From the NCBI RefSeq assembly GCF_009834765.1, contig NZ_WVHP01000003.1, forward strand, positions 24,663 through 88,662: a DNA stretch of 64,000 nucleotides, written 5' to 3'. Under the pieces are notes generated by a model that was not told the origin of the DNA, searched no databases, and worked only from the letters and a program-made list of their open reading frames with translations. Each line of letters starts with the position of its first letter. Position 1 is the stretch's first letter. Shown piece by piece: positions 28,455 to 36,526 of this stretch. This DNA comes from Saccharibacter sp. EH611. Lineage in GTDB: Bacteria > Pseudomonadota > Alphaproteobacteria > Acetobacterales > Acetobacteraceae. Made by a program: the position numbers and the translations under genes.

Positions 28455-30022
28455 TGCCCTTGGCCAATCACGCGACCAAGGCGCTTTTCGGCCATACGCG
28501 CAAGGCGGACAAAGGGGAGGCCAATCAACAAATAAGCCAACCCCACCATTAAGCCCGTCCCCACATAATCGTAATACGTGGAGGACAGACGAATATAGGT
28601 CTGGCTTAGCTCTGTCAGCGTAATGACAGAGACCAATGAGCTATCTTTAATAAGCGCAATAAAATCATTGGTCATCACGGGCACAACGGTGCGAAAAGCT
28701 TGCGGCACGACGACTAAGCGCAACGCCTGAAAATGTGTCATATTAAGCGCGATCGCAGCTTCCATCTGGCCACGTGGAACAGACAGCAAGCCAGCACGAT
28801 AATTTTCAGCCTCATAGGCCGCATAATTAAAGCCCAACGACAACACCCCTGCAACAAAAGGGGATAAGCGAATCCCAAAAGCGGGAAGCCCATAGAAAAT
28901 GAACAATACTTGGATCAACAACGGTGTACCACGCACGATTTCCACGTAAGTACCGCACAGAATCTTGATAGAGGTTGCCCCGTAATGCCGCCCCAACGCG
29001 AGAACGACCCCCATGGCAACCGCTAAAATCATCGCCAAGGCCGAAACCGCTAGGGTCATCACTGCGCCTTGGCCAATCAGAGGAATGAACCTTACGTAGC
29101 GATACATGATCGCATGAAAAGAGCTCCCCGACATACTCTCCATGGTGCGGCGATAATCTTCCCATGCTTGGGGCTTAATATCGAGCGTCGTTTTATCGCC
29201 CGTATAGGCCGCCATTTGCGGCGTCCATAAGTTCCAACGCGCTAGAATGCGGTGCAACGTCCCGTCATGTTGCAACGTAGTCAGGGCATTATCCACCGCG
29301 TCGCGTAATGCCGGATTGTCTTTCGAAAATGCAATGCCATAAGCGACCGTTCCAATCGGCGGCCCCACAAGCTTCATATCATCTGAACCGTAATAATGAG
29401 CAATCGGCTCATCAATCAACACCGCATCCAGACGGCCATTCTTTAAGTCAGAAAAAAGATTGGTTTCTTCGTCATAAGAACGAACTGACACATTGTCTTG
29501 CTGTAATAAAAGGCGCTCTGCTGCTGTATTTTTGATCGTCCCCACCGCATGACCATTAAGAGCGGCAAGACTCTCCAACCCCTGCTGCTCACGCCGCACC
29601 ATGATACGATCAGATGTCACATAGTAAGGATGGCTAAACAGCACCGCTTCCTTATGCTCCGGCGTCATCTCAATGCCGTCAATCACCATGGCGTATAGAC
29701 CACGAGACAATCCGGGGATAAGGCCGTCCCATCCATTTTGAATAAAGCGGGAATGGCGATGCAAATGCTGGGCAATAGCGCCCATCAGCTCATATTCAAA
29801 CCCCGTAACACGCCCCTCTTTAGCAGGGTCATGAAACACGTAAGGGACATTCGCTTCCCCATCTGACGCCCAAGGAAAATCATGCTCACTTTGCGCTCCA
29901 GGCACCACTAAGGCCGAGCTTGCTTGAGCGGGACATGAGGTCAGTACAGACGCAGCACTGCCGAGCACTAGCAGGCCACACACGATGAACCGCCCTAAAG
30001 AGCGCGCTATTGTTTGGATCAT
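28448..30022 (-). CDS. Amino-acid ABC transporter: fused substrate-binding and permease protein
   Basis: A 524-residue fusion. Signal peptide to about residue 35 (CPAQAS), a family-3 solute-binding domain (about 50-275: GRVTGFEYELMGAIAQHL, EMTPEHKEAVLFSHPYY) and a permease domain (about 310-520) with the coupling motif PQAFRTVVPVMTNDFIALIKDSS-type EAA loop. The permease is of the His/Glu/Arg polar amino acid class. The substrate cannot be fixed; glutamine or another polar amino acid is likely. It is translated after the ATPase gene with a 4-base ATGA overlap. Confidence 0.9.
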   Translation of the reverse strand: MIQTIARSLGRFIVCGLLVLGSAASVLTSCPAQASSALVVPGAQSEHDFPWASDGEANVPYVFHDPAKEGRVTGFEYELMGAIAQHLHRHSRFIQNGWDGLIPGLSRGLYAMVIDGIEMTPEHKEAVLFSHPYYVTSDRIMVRREQQGLESLAALNGHAVGTIKNTAAERLLLQQDNVSVRSYDEETNLFSDLKNGRLDAVLIDEPIAHYYGSDDMKLVGPPIGTVAYGIAFSKDNPALRDAVDNALTTLQHDGTLHRILARWNLWTPQMAAYTGDKTTLDIKPQAWEDYRRTMESMSGSSFHAIMYRYVRFIPLIGQGAVMTLAVSALAMILAVAMGVVLALGRHYGATSIKILCGTYVEIVRGTPLLIQVLFIFYGLPAFGIRLSPFVAGVLSLGFNYAAYEAENYRAGLLSVPRGQMEAAIALNMTHFQALRLVVVPQAFRTVVPVMTNDFIALIKDSSLVSVITLTELSQTYIRLSSTYYDYVGTGLMVGLAYLLIGLPFVRLARMAEKRLGRVIGQGHH

Positions 30023-30768
30023 GACAGCAATGTCCGTAGAAAACGTCGTGTGCGGGCCTCGCGTGGATTAGCAAACATCACGTCTGGATCACCACTTTCC
30101 ACAATTTTCCCTTCTTCCAAATACAGCACACGGTCTGACGCAGCACGTGCAAAGCGCATATCGTGCGTTACGACCAGCTGTGTCATGCCCTCCTCATCAA
30201 GAGCGCGCATGACAGAAAGCACTTCCTCAGAAAGCTCCGGATCCAAAGCTGACGTTGGCTCGTCATACAGCATCACGGAAGGACGCATAGCCAAAGCCCT
30301 CGCAATCGCCGCACGCTGCTTCTGTCCACCAGACAATCGGTCTGGATAACGATCTTTCACCGCGGCAAGTCCTACTTTCTTGAGCAGCTCACATGCGATA
30401 CGACGTGCCGCCTCATGATCCATCTTTTTCACATGAACCGGGGCCATCATGACATTTTCCAACACGGAGCGATGAGGAAAAAGATTAAAGGACTGAAAAA
30501 CCATCCCAACATGAGCCCGCAACCGATGGGCCTGCGCTTCATCGCGTCGATGCCAATGACGTGGACTCGTCAAGCCCACATCTTCGATACGCACATCTCC
30601 CGCATCAGGATGTTCTAAAAAATTTAGGCAACGCAAAAATGTCGATTTACCGCAGCCAGAAGGGCCAATAATGGAAATCAACTCACCACGTTCAACCTCT
30701 AGGGAGATTCCGCGTAATATGTCATTATCACCAAAGGATTTTCGTATATCCTTTGCTTGGAGCACCAT
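30019..30768 (-). CDS. Polar amino-acid ABC transporter ATP-binding protein (GlnQ-like)
   Basis: A 249-residue ABC ATPase: Walker A GPSGCGKST, Q-loop VFQSFNLFPHRSVLENV, signature LSGGQKQRAAIARAL, Walker B VMLYDEPTSALDPE and H-loop VVTHDMRFAR. The FNLFPH stretch and length are typical of GlnQ/HisP. It energises the fused binding protein-permease next to it. First gene of the two-gene unit, divergent from ccmA. Confidence 0.93.
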   Translation of the reverse strand: MVLQAKDIRKSFGDNDILRGISLEVERGELISIIGPSGCGKSTFLRCLNFLEHPDAGDVRIEDVGLTSPRHWHRRDEAQAHRLRAHVGMVFQSFNLFPHRSVLENVMMAPVHVKKMDHEAARRIACELLKKVGLAAVKDRYPDRLSGGQKQRAAIARALAMRPSVMLYDEPTSALDPELSEEVLSVMRALDEEGMTQLVVTHDMRFARAASDRVLYLEEGKIVESGDPDVMFANPREARTRRFLRTLLS

Positions 30769-30870
30769 ATCTGTCAGTTCTGGCTTTCCTTCTCACGCAC
30801 GATCAAGCATAGGACCAGCAGGCCCTTTATGGTGATATTTTCATACCGATATTCACCACCTTACGCATAG

Positions 30871-30887
30871 TCTTCTTTTAAAGAAGA
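30871..30887. promoter_or_regulatory. Palindrome in the glnQ-like/ccmA divergent region
   Basis: Perfect inverted repeat with 8-base arms (TCTTCTTT and AAAGAAGA) around one base. A second, imperfect inverted repeat (GGTGATAT / ATATTCACC) lies at about 30829-30856. Either could be an operator for the divergent genes; no regulator is identified. Confidence 0.35.
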
Positions 30888-30901
30888 AGGATTTTCTCCT
30901 T

Positions 30902-30931
30902 ATGGTTCAGGCCTCTATAACACACTTATGA
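30902..30931 (+). CDS. Possible 9-residue leader peptide before ccmA
   Basis: ATG 30902 opens a short frame encoding MVQASITHL whose TGA (30929-30931) overlaps the ccmA ATG (30928-30930) as ATGA. AAGGA lies 10 bases before the short ORF, whereas ccmA itself has no visible ribosome site. This is the arrangement of translational coupling, but the frame is too short to prove from sequence. Confidence 0.35.
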   Translation: MVQASITHL

Positions 30932-31527
30932 TCCCATCCCCTCTTCTAACACTCAACCATATTTGTGTCTCACGCGGGGGAAGAACCATCCTTCATGATA
31001 TTTCTCTCTCTTTATGTAGCGGAGAAACCCTCCTCATGACAGGAGAGAATGGGTCTGGGAAATCAACCTTACTACGCGCCATTGCCGGACTATGCCCCCT
31101 TGATGAAGGGTTTATCGACGCTCCTGAAGCGATTGGCTGGTTAGGCCACCATAATGCCCTCAAACTTTCCTTAACAGTCCGCGAAAATCTCACACTCTTT
31201 TCTTCTCCTCCTCAAACCCAGCTCACAGAGGCTTTGAGCGTGCTTGGTTTGGAAAGCTTGTGTGAGACGCCCACACGTCATCTGTCCGCCGGGCAGCAAC
31301 GCCGAGTGGCCTTCGCAAGACTTCTCCTCAAGCCCACCTCGCTTTGGCTGTTAGACGAACCAACGACAAGTATGGATGCGACCCATATCACTCAGATTGA
31401 AGCACTTATCCAGACCCATTGCCAACAGGGTGGAGCCGCCTTGGTTGTCTCTCATACACCGCTCACCCTCCCCTCCTGCAAAACACTTACGCTGGCGCCT
31501 TATCACTCTGAGGAACCCTGTTGGTGA
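30928..31527 (+). CDS. ccmA: Heme exporter ATP-binding protein CcmA
   Basis: A 199-residue ABC ATPase of the cytochrome c maturation system: Walker A GENGSGKST, signature LSAGQQRRVAFARL, Walker B LWLLDEPTTSMD, and the CcmA-type segment IGWLGHHNALKLSLTVRENL. It releases holo-CcmE from the CcmC complex using ATP. It is short at the C-terminus, as usual for CcmA. It overlaps ccmB by GTGA. Confidence 0.92.
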   Translation: MIPSPLLTLNHICVSRGGRTILHDISLSLCSGETLLMTGENGSGKSTLLRAIAGLCPLDEGFIDAPEAIGWLGHHNALKLSLTVRENLTLFSSPPQTQLTEALSVLGLESLCETPTRHLSAGQQRRVAFARLLLKPTSLWLLDEPTTSMDATHITQIEALIQTHCQQGGAALVVSHTPLTLPSCKTLTLAPYHSEEPCW

Positions 31528-32192
31528 ACGCCCCTCTCATCACATTGCTTAAAAGGGAGCTTCTCCTCGCACGCCGCAGCGGAGCTGATACGCTAAGTTC
31601 TGTGCTCTTTTTCCTCTTATGTGGCTGTTTATTTCCTCTCGCCTTAGGGCCATCTCCCCTTCTTCTGCACCATATGGGGCCAGGGATCATCTGGGTCTGC
31701 GCTTTGCTGGCTAGCCTGCTGCCTCTAGACAAGCTCTTCGCGGCTGATTTTGAGGATGGATCTCTTGATCTTTTAATGATGAGCCCTTTGCCAACGTTTA
31801 TGATTGCACTGAGTAAAATGATCACACATTGGCTCACCAGCGGGCTTCCTGTCTTGCTCAGCAGCCTTTTTCTCGGTGTGATGTTTCACCTCTCCACACA
31901 AGAGATTTTTATCCTGCTGAGCAGCCTCACCCTCGGCAGCCTAACCTTTTCCCTCATTGGCGGTATGATTGCAGCGATGCTGCTTGGCGCACGCCGAGCC
32001 GGGGCTCTACTGCCCCTACTGGTGCTTCCCTTAAGCACGCCCTCTCTCATTTTCGGCGCGGCAAGCTCATATTCTGTCCAACTCGGGAACCCAACGTCAG
32101 CAGGGTTAAGCCTTCTCGGAGGGGTCTTTTTAGCCGCTTTTGCTCTCTGTCCCCTTGCCGCAGGTTTAGGGCTACGGGAAGCATGCCGCTAA
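31524..32192 (+). CDS. ccmB: Heme exporter membrane protein CcmB
   Basis: A 222-residue inner-membrane protein with about six hydrophobic helices. The opening (LLKRELLLARRSGADTLSSVLFF), DKLFAADFEDGSLDLL and VLPLSTPSLIFGA match CcmB. It forms the permease part with CcmA. GTG 31524 is used; TTG 31521 is the alternative. A strong terminator follows directly, and no ccmC is adjacent. Confidence 0.92.
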   Translation: MNAPLITLLKRELLLARRSGADTLSSVLFFLLCGCLFPLALGPSPLLLHHMGPGIIWVCALLASLLPLDKLFAADFEDGSLDLLMMSPLPTFMIALSKMITHWLTSGLPVLLSSLFLGVMFHLSTQEIFILLSSLTLGSLTFSLIGGMIAAMLLGARRAGALLPLLVLPLSTPSLIFGAASSYSVQLGNPTSAGLSLLGGVFLAAFALCPLAAGLGLREACR

Positions 32193-32196
32193 GAAA

Positions 32197-32225
32197 AAAG
32201 GCCGCCCTATAAAAGAGCGGCCTTT
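32197..32225. terminator. Bidirectional intrinsic terminator
   Basis: AAAGGCCGC paired with GCGGCCTTT, 11-base loop, between convergent ccmB and accC. Confidence 0.85.
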
Positions 32226-32231
32226 GAGCGG

Positions 32232-33581
32232 TTACGCGTCTTGTTGGCGCGCCACAAAATTTTCGAGCCAGTGGATTGTATAATCCCCTGCCTGAAATTC
32301 AGGATCATCCAAAATTTTCTGATGAAGGGGAATAACCGTTTTGACGCCCTCAACCACGCATTCCAACAACGCACGTTTCATACGAGTAATCGCTTCAGCC
32401 CGTGTTGGCGCATGAACGATCAACTTAGCAACCATGCTGTCATAGTACGGAGGGATTTTGTAGCCAGCAAAAAGGGCACTATCCATTCGTACTCCAAGAC
32501 CACCAGGAGCATGAAACACCGTCACAGTTCCGGGGTTTGGCACAAATGTCAGCGGGTCTTCAGCATTAATACGGCACTCAATCGCATGGCCCCGCATCGT
32601 AATGTCTTCTTGGCGATAGCTCAGCTTCTCACCCGCAGCGACCAAGATCTGCTCACGCACTAAGTCCACACCACAAACCATCTCGGTCACGGGATGTTCA
32701 ACTTGCAGACGCGTATTCATCTCGATGAAGCAGAACTGCCCATCTTGATATAGAAACTCCAACGTTCCCGCATTACGATAGCCCATGCGAGACAGAGCTT
32801 CTGTCACTGTCTGACCAATCTGGTTACGCTGCTCTTCTGTAATGACAGGAGAACCTGCCTCTTCCAAAAGCTTCTGATGGCGGCGCTGCAACGAGCAATC
32901 ACGCTCCCCGAAATGAACCACCTGGCCATGCGTATCCCCCATGACCTGAAGCTCAATATGACGAGGGCGATCAAGATATTTCTCGAGATAGACCTCATCA
33001 TTACCGAAAGCCGCTAAAGCCTCCGTACGCGCCACGCTCCATGCTTCAGCGATTTCATCAGCCGTATGAGCAACCTTCATGCCGCGGCCACCACCACCAG
33101 CAGCAGCCTTAATCAGCACGGGATACCCGACTTTGTCTGCAACATCGCGAGCCGCGTCAAGATCTGCAAGAGCACCATCCGACCCAGGAACCAACGGCAC
33201 ACCAAGGTCTGCCATCGTCGTCTTTGCGGTAATCTTATCGCCCATCATCCGAATATGCTCAGCCGTCGGACCGATGAAGGCCATACCGTGCGCTTCTACC
33301 GTCTCAGCAAACTCAGCATTTTCTGACAAGAAGCCGTAGCCGGGATGAATCGCATCCGCACCCGTCATTGTCGCAGCTGACAAGATAGCTGGCACGTTCA
33401 AATAAGAATCCCGTGAACTTGCCGGGCCAATGCACACCGCTTCATCAGCCAAACGCACATGCATCGCATCAGAATCCGCTGTGGAATGAACCGCAACGGT
33501 GCGAATCCCCATTTCGCGGCAAGCACGCAGGATTCGGAGAGCAATTTCGCCACGATTGGCGATGAGAATCTTAGAAAACAT
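32232..33581 (-). CDS. accC: Biotin carboxylase subunit of acetyl-CoA carboxylase
   Basis: A 449-residue ATP-grasp enzyme that carboxylates the biotin of AccB. Visible: [20 protein letters not shown], the glycine loop [25 protein letters not shown] and [19 protein letters not shown] 33581 overlaps the accB stop (TGATG); a GTG at 33584 also exists. It is the last gene of aroQ-accB-accC and acts in the first step of fatty acid synthesis. Confidence 0.97.
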   Translation of the reverse strand: MFSKILIANRGEIALRILRACREMGIRTVAVHSTADSDAMHVRLADEAVCIGPASSRDSYLNVPAILSAATMTGADAIHPGYGFLSENAEFAETVEAHGMAFIGPTAEHIRMMGDKITAKTTMADLGVPLVPGSDGALADLDAARDVADKVGYPVLIKAAAGGGGRGMKVAHTADEIAEAWSVARTEALAAFGNDEVYLEKYLDRPRHIELQVMGDTHGQVVHFGERDCSLQRRHQKLLEEAGSPVITEEQRNQIGQTVTEALSRMGYRNAGTLEFLYQDGQFCFIEMNTRLQVEHPVTEMVCGVDLVREQILVAAGEKLSYRQEDITMRGHAIECRINAEDPLTFVPNPGTVTVFHAPGGLGVRMDSALFAGYKIPPYYDSMVAKLIVHAPTRAEAITRMKRALLECVVEGVKTVIPLHQKILDDPEFQAGDYTIHWLENFVARQQDA

Positions 33582-34045
33582 CACTCAATAATCGCCAATG
33601 GAGCCCCAAATTCGACCGGTTCTCCCGCATTGACGCAGTATTTTACCAACGTACCAGAGCGTGGAGCTTTAATCTGGTTAAAGGTCTTCATAGCTTCAAT
33701 GAGCATAATCGTCTGACCTTCCGTCACCTTGCCACCATCCTGCACGAAAGGCGGAGAAGACGGATCTGGCGAGAGATAGGCTACGCCAACCATAGGGCTA
33801 GGAACCATCCCCGGATGTGATGCAGGGTCAGCCGCTGCTGGAGCCGCACTCTCAGCAGGCGCCGCCGCTTGTGCTGGGGCAGGAGCCGCCGCTGGAGCAG
33901 CGAGCGGTGCTGCTTGCACGCTCACCTCACGTGCGACACGAATGCGGCTATCCGCCTCAGAGACTTCAATTTCGGTCAGGCCAGTGTCCGTTAGGATATC
34001 GGCCAACGCCCGAATAGCCTCCTTATCTACGAGCATACGGCTCAT
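33581..34045 (-). CDS. accB: Biotin carboxyl carrier protein of acetyl-CoA carboxylase
   Basis: A 154-residue carrier. An N-terminal domain (1-42) is followed by an Ala/Pro-rich linker (about 43-78) and a biotinyl domain with the acceptor Lys120 in [10 protein letters not shown]; the residue after Lys is Thr where Met is most common. The [19 protein letters not shown] thumb segment is present. It overlaps both neighbours. Confidence 0.96.
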   Translation of the reverse strand: MSRMLVDKEAIRALADILTDTGLTEIEVSEADSRIRVAREVSVQAAPLAAPAAAPAPAQAAAPAESAAPAAADPASHPGMVPSPMVGVAYLSPDPSSPPFVQDGGKVTEGQTIMLIEAMKTFNQIKAPRSGTLVKYCVNAGEPVEFGAPLAIIE

Positions 34046-34491
34046 CCTTCATCCTCAATTATGTCCGCCATCGCCTGAAGCGCATGAGCGTAACCACGCA
34101 CTCCCAGCCCACAGATCACCCCGCAGGCTGCCTGGGAAACATAGCTATGATGGCGAAATGCTTCCCGGCGATGAATATTCGAAATATGCACCTCTATCAC
34201 AGGACACTCAATCGCATGCAACGCGTCAAGCAATGCAATAGATGTATGACCATAAGCTGCAGGATTAATCACAACCCCACTCGCACGACCACGACATTCT
34301 TGCACCCATGATACGAGTTCCCCCTCACCGTTGGTCTGGCGAAAATCAATTGCCACATCAAGGCGTTCAGCTGCCTGAATGCACACCTGCTCGACATCAT
34401 CAAGCGTGGCGTGGCCATAGATATCAGGCTGGCGTAGGCCAAGCATATTTAGGTTAGGTCCATTGAGAACCACAATCAGGGGTCGTTTCAT
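34042..34491 (-). CDS. aroQ: Type II 3-dehydroquinate dehydratase
   Basis: A 149-residue shikimate-pathway enzyme. NGPNLNMLGLRQPDIYG with the catalytic tyrosine, QTNGEGELVSWVQE, NPAAYGHTSIAL and EVHISNIHRREAFRHHS are all present. ATG 34491 has AGGTG 5 bases upstream; the longer frame to 34518 is unlikely. It leads the aroQ-accB-accC unit and overlaps accB by 4 bases. Confidence 0.96.
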   Translation of the reverse strand: MKRPLIVVLNGPNLNMLGLRQPDIYGHATLDDVEQVCIQAAERLDVAIDFRQTNGEGELVSWVQECRGRASGVVINPAAYGHTSIALLDALHAIECPVIEVHISNIHRREAFRHHSYVSQAACGVICGLGVRGYAHALQAMADIIEDEG

Positions 34492-34547
34492 CTGTGCACC
34501 TGATAGCATCGTCATCACGTTCAGGAAAGATACACTCTAACACGGAA

Positions 34548-34576
34548 ATGACAGAAGTGCTGTTTTGTTGTATAAT
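34548..34576 (+). promoter_or_regulatory. Strong promoter of rlpA, giving a leaderless mRNA
   Basis: ATGACA (34548-34553), a 17-base spacer and a perfect TATAAT (34571-34576). The rlpA ATG begins at 34583, 7 bases after the -10 box, where transcription is expected to start. Confidence 0.65.
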
Positions 34577-34582
34577 TACCCT

Positions 34583-35056
34583 ATGATTGCTCGTTTTAGA
34601 CCTCCCAAAGGGCGTGCTTCCGTGGTTCGCTTAACCCACACCCTGCTTATTGCTGGTCTTCCTGCCTCTACCTTTCTAGGTAGCGACTATGCACAGGCGA
34701 GCCAACGCCAACAAAATACTCACACAGCACATGCTGTTCAGACAGGTTTAGCAAGCTGGTATGGAGGGAGCGCCTTTCAGTCCAGACATACCGCGCAGGG
34801 ACAGCGCTTTGACCATCATGCTCTAACTGCAGCTCACCGCACGCTCCCCTTTGGAACGAAAGTTCTTGTCCAATCTCCCAAGACCCATCGCTCCGTTATC
34901 GTGACGATCAATGACCGCGGGCCTTTTACACATCACCGCATCATAGACCTCTCACGTGGGGCAGCTGAACAACTTGGCATGATGAAACATGGTGTCGTGC
35001 CAGTCTCTCTCACGATTCTACGGCCTAGCCTCCCTCTCAAAGAGAAGCACTCTTAA
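34583..35056 (+). CDS. rlpA: RlpA-like double-psi beta-barrel protein
   Basis: A 157-residue secreted protein of the septal-ring lytic transglycosylase RlpA group. The DPBB domain reads GLASWYGG, TAQGQRFDHHALTAAHRTLPFGT, VTINDRGPFTHHRIIDLSRGAAEQLGM (motifs given in parts). The N-terminus (about 1-40) is a signal peptide without a lipobox Cys, and there is no C-terminal SPOR domain, so it is shorter than E. coli RlpA. It acts on glycan strands in the periplasm by family inference. ATG 34583 is preferred; a TTG at 34565 would lie upstream of the predicted transcript. Confidence 0.85.
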   Translation: MIARFRPPKGRASVVRLTHTLLIAGLPASTFLGSDYAQASQRQQNTHTAHAVQTGLASWYGGSAFQSRHTAQGQRFDHHALTAAHRTLPFGTKVLVQSPKTHRSVIVTINDRGPFTHHRIIDLSRGAAEQLGMMKHGVVPVSLTILRPSLPLKEKHS

Positions 35057-35081
35057 GCACTATAGCAAATCACGAAAGACC

Positions 35082-36071
35082 TTAGGCCTCTGTGTCTTTA
35101 TCGGAAGCGGCCTCTGTGGAGAGCCCCTTTTCAGCTCTTATATATTTCCGCCGTGCTCGCTCTTCCAGCTCTGAGTTGATCACGCCGCCAAAAAGAACGA
35201 CATAAGCGCTCACAAACAGCCACATCATGACAGCGGCCACCGCTCCAAGCGGCCCATATGTGGCACTATAGCTTGCAAAATGTGCCACATACCAAGAAAA
35301 ACCGAGCGATGTAACAACCCAAAGCAACGTGGCAACGATAGCACCTGGGAAAATCAAGCGCCACAATGTCCAATCACGACACGGAGCAATGCGATAAAGA
35401 ACCGTCATCGCTGTAAAAACAAAAAACAGCATGATGGCAGGTGCGAGCCAATGAACCATCATGGGTGTTCCCTTCTCCACCAAAAAGTGAAGCCCGGGGG
35501 GAATATGGTTAAAATCAACCCCCAGATATTCTAAATAATGCGGCAAATAATCTGCAATGGCTGGAGCCGCCACCATCAAGGCCAAAGTGAGGCAAGCCCC
35601 TAAAACACCCATTAGCGTGGTGCCAAAAGCAAGACATTGAAAGCTCAGAAAGCCACGTGTCTCTTTCGTATGATAGGTTATGTTCAACGCAGACAACATC
35701 GCCCGGCTACTCGCCGTAGCAGACCACATTGTAATGGCCAGTGAAAAAACCAGCCCTAGCGTTAATGAAGAGTGCGACTCCATAACCAACGTATGAATGC
35801 GATCGCCAATCAGGGAATACGCTGATGTTGGCAGAAGATTCCTTAAAATATTCAGCTGCGGTTCAACTGTATGGATGTCAAACACCAATCCATAAACAGA
35901 GATAAGCGCCGTTATGGCCGGGAACAGAGATAATGTTGCATAGAAAGCGCAGCCAGCAGCACTTAATGACGTCTGACTATCCCCTGTATGCACCAAGATT
36001 TGACGACAAATAGTCCGCCAACCAGCTGGTCGTGGTGGAGCATCTGGTTTTACGTCATTTGCACTCGACAC
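35082..36071 (-). CDS. YihY/BrkB-family inner-membrane protein
   Basis: A 329-residue protein with six to seven hydrophobic helices. The opening LSAAGCAFYATLSLFPAITALISVYGL and the C-terminal GPLGAVAAVMMWLFVSAYVVLFGGVINSELE are the hallmarks of the YihY/BrkB (formerly RNase BN-annotated) family. The function is unknown; serum resistance and transport roles have been proposed for relatives. The tail is charged. Convergent with rlpA. Confidence 0.88.
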   Translation of the reverse strand: MSSANDVKPDAPPRPAGWRTICRQILVHTGDSQTSLSAAGCAFYATLSLFPAITALISVYGLVFDIHTVEPQLNILRNLLPTSAYSLIGDRIHTLVMESHSSLTLGLVFSLAITMWSATASSRAMLSALNITYHTKETRGFLSFQCLAFGTTLMGVLGACLTLALMVAAPAIADYLPHYLEYLGVDFNHIPPGLHFLVEKGTPMMVHWLAPAIMLFFVFTAMTVLYRIAPCRDWTLWRLIFPGAIVATLLWVVTSLGFSWYVAHFASYSATYGPLGAVAAVMMWLFVSAYVVLFGGVINSELEERARRKYIRAEKGLSTEAASDKDTEA

Positions 36072-36403
36072 GCATTATCCTCTCTATGTTTCGCACTCTT
36101 ATTCTGTGCTGGAGTTCCATCATTGCTCGTCAATGCCCAGAACCCCTTTATTACTCATTTTTTGATAAGAAAACCCTTACTTCCGAAACGAGAAAAGCAC
36201 ACTTAATGAGCAGAAAAGGGAGCTTTGTTACAACAGTCACAGAAACAATAAGAGCCCATTTTAGAAAAATCGTTTTAATTTATGGCAAAAGAACTACACA
36301 AGACTTGCATTCTTAGCGAGAATAGGCTTTTCACGCACTCCACGCAGCAACGCACGTGCCACTGGCCCTCTCGCGGTTACGCAACGACGTCAAGCGTTCT
36401 GGC
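36072..36403 (+). other. AT-richer spacer upstream of the ornithine decarboxylase leader
   Basis: No recognised gene. It holds the promoter side of the minus-strand BrkB gene, an unsupported 36-codon ORF on the plus strand (36206-36316, no ribosome site), an AGACTTGCAT copy at 36301-36310 and an inverted repeat ATTCT/AGAAT just after it (about 36309-36323). Base composition is visibly more AT-rich than the flanking genes up to about 36320. Confidence 0.5.
36301..36310 (+). promoter_or_regulatory. AGACTTGCAT motif upstream of the ornithine decarboxylase leader
   Basis: Exact copy of the motif also found before kup and rimP, about 94 bases before the structured leader. TTGCAT could be a -35 element; no clear -10 is seen. 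Confidence 0.3.
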
Positions 36404-36505
36404 TCCTGTAGGCCGTCTAAACACTTTTAGGCTCTAAGACAGGACTTCGCCGGTCCGTTCGACCGTTTCGCAACATCCTGGCGGGGCCTCCCCCGTTTTG
36501 CAGGA
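36404..36505 (+). promoter_or_regulatory. Structured leader RNA of the ornithine decarboxylase gene (speF-leader-like)
   Basis: Directly before the decarboxylase gene. Predicted pairings: TCCTGT (36404-36409) with ACAGGA (36439-36444) enclosing GTCTAAA/TTTAGGC (36415-36421 with 36426-36432); CGGTC/GACCG (36451-36455 with 36461-36465); TCCTG/CAGGA (36476-36480 with 36501-36505) enclosing CGGGG/CCCCG (36482-36486 with 36491-36495) followed by TTTT. The Rfam speF motif lies before this gene in alphaproteobacteria; membership is inferred, not computed. Confidence 0.6.
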
Positions 36506-36526
36506 CGATTCTGGGAAGTGAGTATC

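Noticed and set aside
36032..36316. 94-codon ORF upstream of ornithine decarboxylase
   Set aside because: Overlaps the start of the BrkB gene, lacks a ribosome site and has no recognisable sequence; only its last 36 codons could be a leader ORF, which is unsupported.
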